DNA of 64,000 nucleotides from Echinicola rosea. GTDB taxonomy: Bacteria; Bacteroidota; Bacteroidia; Cytophagales; Cyclobacteriaceae. Shown here piece by piece: positions 45,293 through 52,766 of this stretch; position 1 is the first letter of the stretch, and each line of letters starts with the position of its first letter. Under the pieces are notes generated by a model that was not told where the DNA came from, did not search any database, and saw only the letters and a list, made by a program, of their open reading frames with translations. The translations under genes were made by a program, and so were the position numbers. The DNA lies in the NCBI RefSeq assembly GCF_005281475.1, contig NZ_CP040106.1:5260001-5324000 (forward strand), written 5' to 3'.

Positions 45293-46461
45293 TTTTCAGC
45301 TTTAAACATTCGAATGGCAAACAGCATCATCAAACCCTGCAATGCTGCGAATATCAAAAATGCGTTTTCCAAACCAATCGATAAGACTTCTCCAAATATG
45401 AGGCTCTCAACTCCAAAACCTGTAAACAGGGCAAAGACATTTAGTCCCATTGCTTGCCCTCCATATTTCTTGCCCCCTAACTCCGTTACAATTCCGGCAA
45501 AGAGAGGTTGGGTTAAGTCATATCCTAATGAAATCACTGTAACAGCAATGGCTGCCAATATTACTGATATATTGGTAGCCAATAGAGCAGTGGCCAAAGC
45601 CGCAATGCCTAGCCCAGGTATAATAAGCCGAAACCGGCCCCACCTATCTGCGGCCCTTCCGATACTGGAACCAAAAAGAAATCCCGGAACCCCATAGCCC
45701 AGAATAGCCAAACCAATACCTATTTCTCCTAAGATATATTTTACAGAGAAATAGTATCCAAGCCAGGTATAGATGCCTGAATGGAATATTCCATTCCAAA
45801 AAACAGAACTGTAAGTTTTTGCCCCTCTTGACATTGAAAGCAAATGGAAGAATTTTGAAAAAACCTGCCGTACATTTGGTTTATTTAATTCAGGTTTTTG
45901 GGATTTAAAATCAATTTGGAATGAGATAAACCATAATATTATGGCTCCTAAGATTGCAATCCCTAAGAAAAGCATCCGCCATCCGATAAAGGGCTCCAGC
46001 ACAACTCCTGCGGTAGAACCTAGCGCCATACCCCCTTCCATAGCTGCAAATAGCAAACCTAGAGGTTTACCTCTCTCATGGGGCTCATATAAATCCCCAA
46101 CCAGCGCCAGCGCCATGGGGATAACTCCGCTTGCACCAAGGCCAGTAAAAAGTCTGAGCATAATCAATTGTGAAGATGTTTGGGCCAAAGCAGTAAGTGC
46201 TGTCAACAGTATAAATGCCAGTAGTGAAAACCGAATTATCCGCATCCTTCCAAAACGATCAGAAAGAACCCCATAAAAAAGAATGGAAATACCATAGGTA
46301 ATCATATAAGCAGGAATGACCAGCCCTATGTATTGCTCCGTTACCCCAAATACTTCTGACAGCTTGGGGATCAAAGGGGCTATCATATAGGCCTGAAAAA
46401 ATATCAAAGAAGCAGCTAATGCCAGCAACCAGAATGCTTTTGATCTGTAAATTTGTTTCAT
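45289..46461 (-). CDS. MFS transporter
   Basis: A 390-residue, twelve-helix major facilitator with the family loop motif GVLSDRFGRMRIIR between helices 2 and 3. It is an export-type permease (LARL-like drug/arabinose efflux class). It is the first gene of the operon with DoxX, HMA, MerT-like, outer-membrane and HMA proteins. A direct repeat of CTTTAGAC lies just upstream. Confidence 0.85.
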   Translation of the reverse strand: MKQIYRSKAFWLLALAASLIFFQAYMIAPLIPKLSEVFGVTEQYIGLVIPAYMITYGISILFYGVLSDRFGRMRIIRFSLLAFILLTALTALAQTSSQLIMLRLFTGLGASGVIPMALALVGDLYEPHERGKPLGLLFAAMEGGMALGSTAGVVLEPFIGWRMLFLGIAILGAIILWFISFQIDFKSQKPELNKPNVRQVFSKFFHLLSMSRGAKTYSSVFWNGIFHSGIYTWLGYYFSVKYILGEIGIGLAILGYGVPGFLFGSSIGRAADRWGRFRLIIPGLGIAALATALLATNISVILAAIAVTVISLGYDLTQPLFAGIVTELGGKKYGGQAMGLNVFALFTGFGVESLIFGEVLSIGLENAFLIFAALQGLMMLFAIRMFKAEK

Positions 46462-46473
46462 TAAATCTTTTTA

Positions 46474-46492
46474 GTCTAAAGACTGTCTAAAG
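46474..46492. promoter_or_regulatory. Direct repeat GTCTAAAG x2, 11-bp period
   Basis: GTCTAAAG-ACT-GTCTAAAG (plus-strand reading) lies 13-31 bp upstream of the MFS start. The one-helical-turn spacing suggests a regulator site. GTCTAAA also occurs inside the DtxR-type palindrome at 21781-21809 as AGACTAAA. Confidence 0.4.
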
Positions 46493-46493
46493 A

Positions 46494-46534
46494 TATAAAA
46501 GGTCAATTCTGCCTCGCATAATTGACCTTTTATA
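46494..46534. terminator. 15-bp hairpin between Csp-like and MFS genes
   Basis: TATAAAAGGTCAATT (46494-46508) pairs perfectly with AATTGACCTTTTATA (46520-46534) around an 11-base loop; T-rich ends follow in both directions. It terminates the Csp-like transcript and possibly read-through from the other side. Confidence 0.8.
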
Positions 46535-46549
46535 AAATAATCTAAATTA

Positions 46550-46876
46550 TTATGCCGCCATTTTAGCGCAACTTTCTGCGCAAGCTTTGCATTTCTCTGC
46601 ACACTGCTTGCACACCTCACTGTCAAACTTGCTGCACTCTTCTGCACAGGCTTTACAGAGATCGGCACAAATGGCGCAAACCCTGTTTACATAATCCGAC
46701 TGAGATGCCAGCATTTGGACACAAGCAGTACAAAGGGCAATGCAATCCAGACAAAGCTGATGGCATTTTTTCATATCGGGTTCACCCATATGCTGGTCCA
46801 GACAGATGCGCGCAGCGGTGATACAGGCATTACACTCGTCAATACATTGTTGAATTTCGTTGTTCAATGGTTTCAT
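46550..46876 (-). CDS. Four-helix-bundle copper-storage protein (Csp/DUF326-like)
   Basis: A 108-residue protein with 19 cysteines spaced every three or four residues along predicted helices (QQCIDECNAC, CHQLCLDCIALCTAC, CAICADLCKACAEEC, CKQCAEKCKACAESC). This is the Csp-type bundle that stores many Cu(I) ions in its core. There is no signal peptide, so it is cytoplasmic. It is the last gene of the CsoR/thioredoxin-like group and is followed by a strong terminator. Confidence 0.9.
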   Translation of the reverse strand: MKPLNNEIQQCIDECNACITAARICLDQHMGEPDMKKCHQLCLDCIALCTACVQMLASQSDYVNRVCAICADLCKACAEECSKFDSEVCKQCAEKCKACAESCAKMAA

Positions 46877-46953
46877 AACTTTGTTGGTTTAAAAGCTTTC
46901 CCTGCAGGCACGGCTACAGAGAAAATTTTATGAATAAGCCGTGCCTTATTGTT

Positions 46954-47223
46954 TTATCCCTGGCCGATACCCGCTTTGATCAGTTCTTCTTTGGTTATAC
47001 CCTGATCCTGGCAACAGTCCAGCAATTTGCCATTGACTGCTATGGCCGGCACTTTTTTAATCTGGTATTCTTTCAGTTTGCTCAGACAGGTTTTGTCTTC
47101 ACATTGCTTTACCAGATCATAGACTGTTATTTCACATTGATCACAGGCTAAGTCTTTTACCATACTGACCACCGGATCACAAACTGGGCAATTAGACGTA
47201 AATATTTCTACTTGTCTTTTCAT
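46954..47223 (-). CDS. Thioredoxin-like/glutaredoxin-like small protein
   Basis: A 90-residue protein. The fold starts KRQVEIFTSNCPVC, where CPVC is a redox-type C-x-x-C, and continues with DLACDQC, CEDKTC and a cis-Pro region KKVPAIAVNGK followed by LLDCCQD. The large number of Cys (nine) suggests metal or disulphide handling. I chose the ATG at 47223 because the longer frame adds a non-conserved head. It lies between the CsoR-like and Csp genes. Confidence 0.75.
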   Translation of the reverse strand: MKRQVEIFTSNCPVCDPVVSMVKDLACDQCEITVYDLVKQCEDKTCLSKLKEYQIKKVPAIAVNGKLLDCCQDQGITKEELIKAGIGQG

Positions 47224-47304
47224 AAATTCCTCCTTTTGAATTGTTCTGTAAAATGATTTGAGATTCTTTCCGGATAAGAACAATTCAAAGGTAAGCTAAG
47301 GGAG

Positions 47305-47312
47305 GGGGTGGT
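47305..47312. promoter_or_regulatory. GGGGTGGT motif upstream of the thioredoxin-like gene
   Basis: GGGGTGGT within AGGGGGTGGTCGG, 82 bp upstream of the start at 47223. The same 8-mer occurs upstream of the CsoR-like gene (47842-47849) and of the CxxxC HMA gene (44824-44831). G-tracts of this kind are typical of CsoR/RcnR-family operators. Confidence 0.4.
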
Positions 47313-47439
47313 CGGCAAGAGTAAGAAGCCAGAAAATTTGATTTATTTTTCCGGAGATAGGTAAAGTGCTGGTGAAAAATGGAAGTTTTACCAGATCATA
47401 CTGAAGGTAAATCCGGCACTTGCAATATAGAGCAACGGC

Positions 47440-47805
47440 TTATGAGTCGATATTTGCATTGCCTATTCGTTTCTTTAGCTCGGCTATTTCCTTCATTTTT
47501 TGAGTAAGGCTATCCAGTTCCAGGATAGGAAACTGCTGGCGGATAAATTCGATTCGTTCTTCATTCCCGCAATTACCCGGGCAGGCTTCAACGGTTTCTG
47601 AAATCTTAATGGCAAGAGCTTTCCGGTAAGCTTCATCCAATAATAAATAATGGGCTTTGTCCAACCCTTTTTGTGCTGCTTTGAACTGTAGCAAAATTTT
47701 TTCCGGATCTTTTCCTTCATCCAACATTTTTATCAAGCCATCCACCTGGCCTTTGATGCTTTGTAAGCGTGTCTTTATATCTTTTGTTAGGTCTTTGGGT
47801 ATCAT
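47440..47805 (-). CDS. CsoR/DUF156-family metal-sensing repressor
   Basis: A 121-residue all-helical protein. The family pattern DIKTRLQSIKGQVDGLIKMLDEGKDPEKIL...KAAQKGLDKAHYLLLDEAYRK is clear. The first canonical Cys of CsoR (after helix 1) is missing, replaced in DEGKDPEK, while the His in KAHYLL remains; two Cys occur in a C-terminal extension (EACPGNCGN). So it is a DUF156 repressor with altered metal ligands. It is encoded between the flavoprotein and thioredoxin-like genes; a GGGGTGGT motif lies 37 bp upstream. Confidence 0.8.
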   Translation of the reverse strand: MIPKDLTKDIKTRLQSIKGQVDGLIKMLDEGKDPEKILLQFKAAQKGLDKAHYLLLDEAYRKALAIKISETVEACPGNCGNEERIEFIRQQFPILELDSLTQKMKEIAELKKRIGNANIDS

Positions 47806-47841
47806 AATTTTTCACATTTTATTAAAGCTACGTTTCTGCAC

Positions 47842-47849
47842 GGGGTGGT
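47842..47849. promoter_or_regulatory. GGGGTGGT motif upstream of the CsoR-like gene
   Basis: GGGGTGGT within CACGGGGTGGTGAAC, 37 bp before the start of the CsoR-like repressor gene, a good place for autoregulation. See also 47305-47312 and 44824-44831. Confidence 0.45.
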
Positions 47850-47881
47850 GAACAACGAATTGTTTATGTTTTTGAATTCAA

Positions 47882-49225
47882 TTAAACCATAGACCCGATA
47901 TCCGAACCCATAGAGGGATTGGAATAGACCATGTTCCTTATGTCAGCTACTTTGAGTTTTCCTCGAATAGCCATCGCAAAAAGATTGATCATTTCTTCCG
48001 CATGCGGGCCGATGATATGAGCGCCTAAAATGTGGCCATCTTTATGCGAAATCACTTTGTAGGCATAAGTGGATTCATTAATCCGTTTGGCATTATACCA
48101 GTTGGAGGCAGAAGCACTTTTTACCTGGTATTCTACATCTAACTCCTTTGCCTGCTTTTCTGTCATACCTACTGCTGCTAAAGTGGGTAGGGTGAATACT
48201 GCACTAGGCATTTCTGTATAGTCAGGCACTTTAGAATTTCCTCTGATAATGTTAGCCGCCACAGCATGTCCTTCCATTACGGCTACAGGCGTGAGGTTTA
48301 GCCCATTACTATTAGCTGCATCACCTGCTGCATATACTGTAGGGTTACTCTCACTTTGCAGATATTCATTTACCTCAATGCCTTTTTTGTTGTAAGCAAT
48401 ACTGGCTTTTTCCAGATTCATTCCATCCAACTCTGGTACTCGGCCTGCCGCATTTACTAAAAGGTCAGTGTGATGTGTTTGCTCACCATTTGAAGATTTT
48501 GTGAAGACTATAAACTGATCACCATCTTTTTCAATACCAATTACCTCAGTTTCAACATGTAAGAGAATACCTAAATCTTTGGTGGCCTTAACAAGATGTT
48601 TTACGATATGCTCATCAAAATTTTCCAGTGGACGCGCACCACGATGGAAGATAGTAATCTTACTGCCCGCTCGAGCAGCAAGGTGGGCAAACTCCATCGC
48701 AATATAACCACCTCCAACAAAAGTGATATGTTCAGGAAGCTTTTCCAAGTTTAGAAAATCGGTACTGTCGATGGGCAAATCTCCACCGGTAATATCAAGA
48801 GTCACTGGTCTGGCACCTGTGGCAATCACGATTTTACCACCTTCCAGTAGATCATTCCCAATACGGACAGTGTTTTCAGATTCGAAGCTGGCTACTCCGT
48901 GGTACTTCTTCACACCTGCTTTTTCATATCCTTTCTCAACGCCTTTGGGCATTTTAGAAACAAAATCGTTTTTGTAAGCCATTAAGTCTTCCCAATTAAT
49001 CGAAATATCCCCTGAGATGCCTATTCCGCTCATTTTATCAGCTCTACCAATGATTTCGGCCGCTCCCACCAGAATTTTCTTAGGATCACAACCACGAAGG
49101 GCACAAGTTCCACCATAAGGTCGTGAGTCGGTGATAGCTGTTTTTAATCCTTTCTTAGCACATTTATTGGCGATGGTCATTCCAGCCATACCGGATCCGA
49201 TGACGATGATATCATATTTTTTCAT
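47882..49225 (-). CDS. FAD-dependent pyridine nucleotide-disulphide oxidoreductase (not a true MerA)
   Basis: A ~447-residue flavoprotein: FAD site GSGMAGM, redox motif GGTCALRGCDPKKIL (CxxxxC), NAD(P) site GGGYIAMEFAHLAARAG and the dimer domain (MPSAVFTLPTLAAVG). This is the glutathione/dihydrolipoyl/mercuric reductase family. MerA needs a C-terminal Cys pair to receive Hg(II); here the C-terminus reads SNPSMGSDIGSMV with no Cys, and there is no N-terminal HMA. So it cannot be called MerA; a related disulphide reductase is likelier. Its ATG at 49225 overlaps the GDCC stop (ATGA). Confidence 0.85.
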   Translation of the reverse strand: MKKYDIIVIGSGMAGMTIANKCAKKGLKTAITDSRPYGGTCALRGCDPKKILVGAAEIIGRADKMSGIGISGDISINWEDLMAYKNDFVSKMPKGVEKGYEKAGVKKYHGVASFESENTVRIGNDLLEGGKIVIATGARPVTLDITGGDLPIDSTDFLNLEKLPEHITFVGGGYIAMEFAHLAARAGSKITIFHRGARPLENFDEHIVKHLVKATKDLGILLHVETEVIGIEKDGDQFIVFTKSSNGEQTHHTDLLVNAAGRVPELDGMNLEKASIAYNKKGIEVNEYLQSESNPTVYAAGDAANSNGLNLTPVAVMEGHAVAANIIRGNSKVPDYTEMPSAVFTLPTLAAVGMTEKQAKELDVEYQVKSASASNWYNAKRINESTYAYKVISHKDGHILGAHIIGPHAEEMINLFAMAIRGKLKVADIRNMVYSNPSMGSDIGSMV

Positions 49226-49443
49226 GAGCAGCAACTATTTTTTCCACCTTCCTGAATCGGAGGACAGGCGACTGTCCCATAAGAGCAATACACACAGCAA
49301 TCACCATCTTTGGGCTTGATTACTTCTTGGCAATTTTCACACTCGTAGAAGTACTGGCATGCATCCTTAGGCATGGTCTCTTCTTTTTGATGCCCACAGT
49401 TTGGACATGTAATAGTTGATTGTAAAATGATTTCTTTCTCCAT
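49222..49443 (-). CDS. GDCCVYC-motif small metal-binding protein
   Basis: A 73-residue protein with three Cys sets: ITCPNCGHQKEE (C-x-x-C), YECENCQE and DGDCCVYCSYGTVACPP, ending NSCCS. The GDCCVYC motif is a recognised signature of small proteins found with merTP genes. A thiol-rich carrier of Hg or another soft metal in the cytoplasm is likely. I chose the ATG at 49443 since the longer frame begins inside the methyltransferase gene. Confidence 0.8.
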   Translation of the reverse strand: MEKEIILQSTITCPNCGHQKEETMPKDACQYFYECENCQEVIKPKDGDCCVYCSYGTVACPPIQEGGKNSCCS

Positions 49444-49450
49444 TTCAATA

Positions 49451-50086
49451 TTAAATAAGGTCAATTTGTAACTTTCTGAAACTACAAAAAGTGAACTGTT
49501 GAATTGTCTCAAAGGGAGTTTTATGATTAACCGATTTGCATTTTAATTTCTCAAAAAACCTCTGAAGAAGAGCTGTCATAGTTGATTCTGAGTATTGTTT
49601 GATTTTAATCCCACTGCACTTCTGTGGGCCTTCTTCTGAAAAGGTGCCCAGCATGAGTATTCCTTCTGACTTTATACTTCTTTGGGCATTTTCTAAATAG
49701 GTTTCAATTTCTTGTTCTTCAGTTAGAAAATGGAAGGCCGCACGATCATGCCAGAAGTCATATTGTTCTGTTGCTACAAAAGTTTCCGCATCTGCCACTA
49801 GCCATTTCACTTTATTGGCACGATTACCAAGTCTTTGCCTTGCTCGCTTAAGTGCTGATTCAGAAATATCGAGAACAGTAATGTTCAGATACCCCAAGTC
49901 AATCAGATGATCTACCAGTAAACTGTCCCCTCCACCAACATCTATGATTTTAGTATGTTTAGGTATATTAAACTGCTTTAAGAAACTCAAAGAGGTTTTA
50001 GGGGTTGGTTGATACCAGCTTACTTCTTCTAATCGTTTTGATTGATAAATGTTCTCCCAATGTTTTTGCCTGTCAAAACTTCCCAT
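49451..50086 (-). CDS. Class I SAM-dependent methyltransferase
   Basis: A 211-residue methyltransferase. Motif I is IIDVGGGDSLLVDHL, motif II/III region LVADAETF, and the post-motif FWHDRAAFHFLTEEQE is characteristic of a group often seen in metal and detoxification operons. It lies between merTP and the GDCC gene with overlaps of 1 bp on one side and a 7-bp gap on the other. It could methylate the metal(loid) or a thiol; no evidence decides. Confidence 0.8.
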   Translation of the reverse strand: MGSFDRQKHWENIYQSKRLEEVSWYQPTPKTSLSFLKQFNIPKHTKIIDVGGGDSLLVDHLIDLGYLNITVLDISESALKRARQRLGNRANKVKWLVADAETFVATEQYDFWHDRAAFHFLTEEQEIETYLENAQRSIKSEGILMLGTFSEEGPQKCSGIKIKQYSESTMTALLQRFFEKLKCKSVNHKTPFETIQQFTFCSFRKLQIDLI

Positions 50087-50988
50087 TATTCCTGAATTTT
50101 GTTTTCTACTACTTTGTATCCGGTCTTATTGATCGCTTCTACGATTTTGTCTTTTCGTACTTGGCTTGGATCATACTTTACTATGGTATTACCCTTTTCG
50201 TATGATGCTTTCACCTCTTCAACTCCATCAAGTTCGCCTACTGCATGGGTTATATGGGATTCACAACCCGAACAGGTCATTCCTTTTACAGATAGTTCTA
50301 TGGTATTAAAAGTAGTAGATTGAAACAGTGCGTTTTCAGAATTCCAGTCACTTACTTTGGATTCAGTGACCGTATATCCCGTGCTGTTAATTGCCTCAAT
50401 AATTTTGTTTACATCAACTAATGATGCATTGTATTTTACTTGTGCATTAGCGTTTTTATGCGACGCAGTCGTTTCTAAAACTCCATTCAGACCTGATACT
50501 GCATGTTTAACGTGCTCTTCACAGCCTGTGCAGGTCATGCCCTTGAGCTTAAAGTCAGCTAATTTGATTTGGGTCTGATCCTGATCAGCTACAACTCCTG
50601 AACTGGTGCTGTTGGGATAGAATATATGTGAATAGGAAGGGAATGCGAGCGTAAGAGTAGCAAACACTGTAACTATTCCCAAAAACTTTTTTGACTGCCA
50701 GAACGATGGTTTTTGGTCATCCTCACAGGCACAAGCAATTTCTTCAGCTGTTCTGGATCTGAGTTTTTGATACCAGGCGAAAGCTAACACCCCAATTGTC
50801 AGCATAATTAAGTACGGCCTGAAAGGCTCCATCCAGGATAAGGTGGAGGCAATGCCACTAATTCCGGCAAGAAACGAAATTACTGGCGTGATGCAACATA
50901 GCGAAGCTACAATAGCAGCCAGCAATCCGGCACTTGCGCTCTTGGTAGAAAAATCTGCCTGTTTGGAATGTTGGTTACTGGTATTCAT
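50086..50988 (-). CDS. MerTP-type transporter with two HMA domains
   Basis: A 300-residue fusion. The MerT part has helices with SLCCITPVISFLAGISGIAS (Cys pair) and a cytoplasmic ACACEDD loop, then a third helix; two HMA domains follow with GMTCTGCEEH (~150) and GMTCSGCESH (~236). In MerTP the HMA domain is the MerP-like carrier; two copies here are unusual. It takes Hg(II) or another soft metal in. Its start overlaps the ArsR stop by 4 bp. Confidence 0.88.
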   Translation of the reverse strand: MNTSNQHSKQADFSTKSASAGLLAAIVASLCCITPVISFLAGISGIASTLSWMEPFRPYLIMLTIGVLAFAWYQKLRSRTAEEIACACEDDQKPSFWQSKKFLGIVTVFATLTLAFPSYSHIFYPNSTSSGVVADQDQTQIKLADFKLKGMTCTGCEEHVKHAVSGLNGVLETTASHKNANAQVKYNASLVDVNKIIEAINSTGYTVTESKVSDWNSENALFQSTTFNTIELSVKGMTCSGCESHITHAVGELDGVEEVKASYEKGNTIVKYDPSQVRKDKIVEAINKTGYKVVENKIQE

Positions 50989-51359
50989 GACACTGTAGAT
51001 TTTTGATCTGTCGATACGAGGCTGTCTAAAATTGGAGCAATTACTTTCAGGTTTTCCATTTTAAGTGAATAGAATATGGTTTGTCCTACTTTTTCACTCA
51101 CCACTAGTCCGCCCTCACGCAGCTTTTTCAAATGCTGAGAAATTGCAGGTACAGTCATATCTAAAATGTCACTCATGTCACAGGGACATAGCTTGGATTC
51201 CTTGTGGAGTAGAAAAAGGATTTTAAGCCGGATTTCATTGCCCGACAGGCTCAATGCCTTAGCTACCATAGTTATTGATGGCGCTACTCTGGTAATTTCT
51301 ACTTTGCAATGTTTGATCTGCTCAACGTCTGCGAAAACCCGGATACATGATTTATTCAT
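50985..51359 (-). CDS. ArsR-family repressor
   Basis: A 124-residue winged-helix repressor. KLCPCDMSDILDMTVPAISQHLKKLREGGLV is the classic ArsR/SmtB DNA-binding and metal-site helix with Cys pair. It is the first gene of the operon with merTP, the methyltransferase, GDCC and the flavoprotein, and a 9-bp-arm palindrome lies 9 bp upstream of its start. Confidence 0.9.
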   Translation of the reverse strand: MNKSCIRVFADVEQIKHCKVEITRVAPSITMVAKALSLSGNEIRLKILFLLHKESKLCPCDMSDILDMTVPAISQHLKKLREGGLVVSEKVGQTIFYSLKMENLKVIAPILDSLVSTDQKSTVS

Positions 51360-51367
51360 AACTGTTC

Positions 51368-51391
51368 TTATTTAAGCAACTACTTAAATAA
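51368..51391. promoter_or_regulatory. ArsR operator candidate
   Basis: TTATTTAAG and CTTAAATAA are perfect 9-bp arms around six bases, 9 bp upstream of the arsR start. AT-rich inverted repeats in this position are usual for ArsR/SmtB operators. Confidence 0.65.
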
Positions 51392-51551
51392 CGAAGATGG
51401 ATATTAAAAGTTTAAACTCATAGATGATTTCCATCTGTTTCGTTAGAAAGTTCCATCTACATACTATACATAGCCCAAAGAAATCACAAACAACTACTTT
51501 ATACTACAATTTTTTTTTTAAGCAATACTAATTACATATCAATAACCAGTA
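51392..51551. other. Non-coding region upstream of the arsR operon
   Basis: AT-rich, with a poly-T tract at about 51510-51520. I see no gene; the arsR promoter should lie in the first ~60 bp. Confidence 0.4.
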
Positions 51552-51953
51552 CTGTCCCATTAAAATCTAAAACAGTTCTTTGAAACGTCTGAAATAGAGT
51601 TAGTTGCAGGGGTTTCTAAAGCGAACGGACTTGAAACTATAGCTTTGTATCAGTTTAACCTGATGGTATATGTTTCAAGATAAATACGTTTTCGCCCAAT
51701 TGATCTCATTTCTTAATCGGAGTAAGTTCATTCGTATCGTCGCCAGGTATAATGGCGACAAATATGTGAAGCATTTCAACTGTTGGAATCAACTACTGTG
51801 CATGATGTTCGGCCAGCTCTCCAATCGTGAAAGTCTAAGAGATTTGATCGCCGCTCTTGATGCACATCATTCCAAATGCTATCATTTAGGGGTGGGGAAG
51901 AACGTCTCCAAATCGTCTTTGGCAAGAGCCAATCAGGACAGGGACTATCCTTT
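51552..51953 (+). mobile_element. Truncated IS4-type element, left end
   Basis: The sequence CTGTCCCATTAAA at 51552 looks like the left tip of an IS4-group element, followed by a non-coding leader and the transposase start at 51670. Only about the first 95 codons of the transposase remain; the other end is missing. The left boundary is a guess. Confidence 0.5.
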
Positions 51954-51966
51954 TATACTTACTTGA
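51670..51966 (+). pseudogene. IS4-family transposase, N-terminal fragment (DUF4372-like)
   Basis: 98 residues of the N-terminal domain: KYVFAQLISFLNR, then NCWNQLLCMMFGQLSNRESLRDLI and HLGVGKNVSKSSLARANQDRD, typical of DUF4372-containing IS4 transposases. The family sequence stops after RDY and the frame ends at once (PFILT). The catalytic DDE domain is absent. Confidence 0.8.
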
Positions 51967-52112
51967 AAAAGGAAAAATCTCAAGGAAAGAGGCTGCTCTC
52001 TTATTGGTAGTTAAAAAACACAAAAACCTACGAAATTCTCACTGAAATGGTGAGGCAAAACCTTATCAAAAAACAGGGAAAAGGAAGAGCCACTTATTAT
52101 GCTCTTAGATGA
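51950..52112 (+). pseudogene. Frameshifted winged-helix C-terminal fragment
   Basis: Two overlapping frames together read LEKGKISRKEAALLLVVKK then, after a +1 shift in the A-rich stretch at 52013-52028, YEILTEMVRQNLIKKQGKG followed by RATYYALR and a stop. This is the winged-helix tail common to AlbA/Schlafen-type ATP-binding proteins. The rest of the gene is missing; it abuts the transposase fragment. Confidence 0.55.
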
Positions 52113-52171
52113 CTACCCTAACTTTGATCATCCTTTCTGATTTCATATATCCGCCAAAAGCCTTAAATCCT

Positions 52172-52210
52172 CCACTAAGTGGTTCGAGTTTTCTCTTACC
52201 AGCTCCACAA
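52172..52210 (+). other. Degenerate tmRNA/tRNA 3'-end-like sequence, possible attachment site
   Basis: GTGGTTCGAG resembles a T-loop and CCAGCTCCACAA resembles the acceptor 3' end of tmRNA, followed within 10 bp by a hairpin terminator, as at the end of an RNA gene. The spacing between the two parts is about five bases too long and the T-stem does not pair well, so it is not a working gene. Integrases often use such 3' ends, so it may be a decayed island boundary. Confidence 0.35.
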
Positions 52211-52215
52211 CCCAA

Positions 52216-52241
52216 AAACGAGGCGAAAATTCACCTCGTTT
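52216..52241 (+). terminator. Intrinsic terminator after the RNA-gene-like remnant
   Basis: AAACGAGG and CCTCGTTT pair around a 10-base loop, and six T follow. A clear rho-independent terminator on the plus strand. Confidence 0.8.
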
Positions 52242-52245
52242 TTTA

Positions 52246-52766
52246 TTTATATTACATAAACCAACAAACAAACATCATTTTCACTTATATAATAAGCTGT
52301 TAATTCGAAAGAAGAATTGTCAAAAACCAATTCCATCAAAAATCAGAATACTGACAACAACCTTCAAAAATCATATGATTTAACAAATGGTTCGATCAAT
52401 CCCATTGGCTTAGCCCATAGGATTCGAACCAAATTTTAAACAGATATACACCCAAATACCATTAATTATTCCGAATAAATGGAATAAACTTATTTTAAAA
52501 GTTAAAGCTAAGGCAGCCAACAATGGCTTCCTTGAATAACCAAAAGCCCAGAATAACTTATCTTTTTTGACTTTGGCTTATGCTTTCATATCAAACAATT
52601 CACAAATACCAAAGGTAAGCCGTTCAGCCTTAGCCCTGAAGCTATATAACCACTTCCTAATTATAGTAGGGGTCAACTTCAATAGGAATAGGATTTCTCA
52701 AACTGATTGTAAATCATACTAAGATCTCCCACTTGCTGCTAATTAATATCAAAATACATCATTGCT
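52246..52766. other. 521-bp AT-rich region without a gene
   Basis: No convincing coding frame. It contains two GTTCGA-type stretches: ATGGTTCGATCAATCCCAT at about 52387-52405 (plus) and GGTTCGAATCC at 52420-52430 (minus). They resemble T-loops but I can find no matching D-arm or anticodon, so no tRNA is called. Confidence 0.5.

Noticed and set aside
46471..46668. 65-codon frame overlapping the Csp-like gene
   Set aside because: Alternative frame of a Cys-rich gene; it would run through the terminator hairpin.
47882..49225. Mercuric reductase (MerA)
   Set aside because: It has the CxxxxC flavoprotein motif but no C-terminal Cys pair and no N-terminal HMA domain, so MerA is not supported.
52387..52430. 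tRNA genes suggested by GGTTCGA-type motifs
   Set aside because: No D-arm, anticodon arm or 7-bp acceptor stem can be fitted on either strand.
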